A DNA stretch of 5,942 nt from Betaproteobacteria bacterium. GTDB lineage: Bacteria > Pseudomonadota > Gammaproteobacteria > Burkholderiales > SG8-41. The stretch's first letter is position 1. Each line of letters opens with the position of its first letter. The notes below the pieces were generated by a model that saw only the letters and a list, made by a program, of their open reading frames with translations, ran no database searches and was not told where the DNA came from. Location of the stretch: the NCBI GenBank assembly GCA_021414185.1, contig JAIOOZ010000199.1, positions 1 through 5,942 on the forward strand, given 5' to 3'. The position numbers were made by a program, and so were the translations under genes. This document shows positions 5,327 to 5,942 of this stretch, piece after piece.

Positions 5327-5942
5327 TTAATCCCGGGGCGATGAATAACCCATGGCGTGCGAGAGGTAGCTATTGCTGGGGCCGCCAATACCAACGATGG
5401 ACTCCGCGGCAGGTTTGCCCAGCCTTTGCAAAAATGACTGGCGCACTGCGGTAACCGATTGCCCGCCCAATCGTTTTGCCATATCAACGAAATCCTTCTC
5501 GAGAAACTCGCCATTTGCCATTACTACCTTGCACGAAGCGCCGGGCCCGCTTGCGCATTGATCGCGCGCGGTTTGCGCGGCCTCGGTTGAGGATCTGAAT
5601 TGGTAGGCGCCACCCCAGACAAGATTGCCTTTGCTGTCGGTGCCTATCGCATAGAAACTGTGCCACGTCTTGCGTTTTACCTCGCTTTCGTGCGTCAGGA
5701 TCAGGCTGAGGTCGCTGCCGGAACTAATATCGAGCAGAATTGCGATTGCTTTCGAAAATGTGAGTTGACCAAGGTTTTTCTCCAGAAGTGCCAGGCGAGG
5801 CGCCCATTCGGACGCCAGCGTTGAGGCGGTGGCGTGCGTCGGATTCGATGCTGGGGAAACCGGGCCCCCCTGCATTGGCGACGTTGCGATCGCAATTTTC
5901 TGCGGGTGCTGGGCCGGGGCTGTTGTCGAATTCGGTGTGGCC
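5327..5942 (-). CDS. C-terminal part of a protein of unknown function with DUF4189-like segment
   Basis: The frame is open from the right edge to the TAA at 5327, giving about 204 residues. An ATG at 5875 exists, but the 22 codons before it are also open and encode an Ala/Pro/Thr-rich linker-like stretch with no signal peptide. The gene therefore probably starts outside the window. After the linker comes a helical block (WAPRLALLEKNLGQLTFSKA). A segment with FYAIGTDSKGNLVWGGAY, an alanine-rich helix and a cysteine pair CASGPGASC (107 and 115 counted from that ATG) follows, and then VVMANGEF. The order of aromatic-AI, WG-A, helix and paired cysteines resembles DUF4189 domains, usually found in exported proteins; this is a resemblance, not a firm assignment. 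The last 40 residues are Gly/Ser-rich. The role is unknown. Confidence 0.6.
   Translation of the reverse strand, partial: ATPNSTTAPAQHPQKIAIATSPMQGGPVSPASNPTHATASTLASEWAPRLALLEKNLGQLTFSKAIAILLDISSGSDLSLILTHESEVKRKTWHSFYAIGTDSKGNLVWGGAYQFRSSTEAAQTARDQCASGPGASCKVVMANGEFLEKDFVDMAKRLGGQSVTAVRQSFLQRLGKPAAESIVGIGGPSNSYLSHAMGYSSPRD

Overview
The window carries six protein genes and no RNA genes. It looks like chromosomal DNA from a GC-rich proteobacterium, most likely a betaproteobacterium. The grounds are the HtpG and D-amino-acid-dehydrogenase sequences, a textbook sigma-32 promoter, and an intergenic palindrome bounded by TCGTCNTNCCCGCG ends. The genus cannot be told from the sequence.

Layout. 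Bases 1-418 (minus strand) are the N-terminal part of a DadA-type FAD amino-acid dehydrogenase that runs off the left edge. Just upstream of it on the same strand, 444-1763, is a secreted ABC-transporter substrate-binding protein with a TTG start and an unusual helical C-terminal extension. The 25-base gap suggests one transcript for uptake and oxidation of an amine or amino acid. A 142-base divergent intergenic region (1764-1905) holds a near-perfect heat-shock promoter reading right into htpG (1906-3813), the complete bacterial Hsp90. After htpG comes a convergent intergenic region (3814-3966) occupied by a roughly 100-bp palindromic repeat with an internal hairpin.

The right side is a minus-strand series of three genes. 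They are the C-terminal part of a larger protein of unknown function with a DUF4189-like segment (5327 to the right edge), an ECHDC3-type crotonase in which both canonical catalytic glutamates are replaced (4433-5233), and an exported ten-cysteine protein (3967-4443) whose start overlaps the crotonase stop by 11 bases. The overlap suggests translational coupling.

No mobile element with a transposase, CRISPR array, phage gene or defence system is visible. The items most worth following up are the cysteine-rich protein, with two copies of a four-cysteine spacing pattern resembling CX9C proteins, the catalytically altered crotonase coupled to it, and the extended substrate-binding protein.
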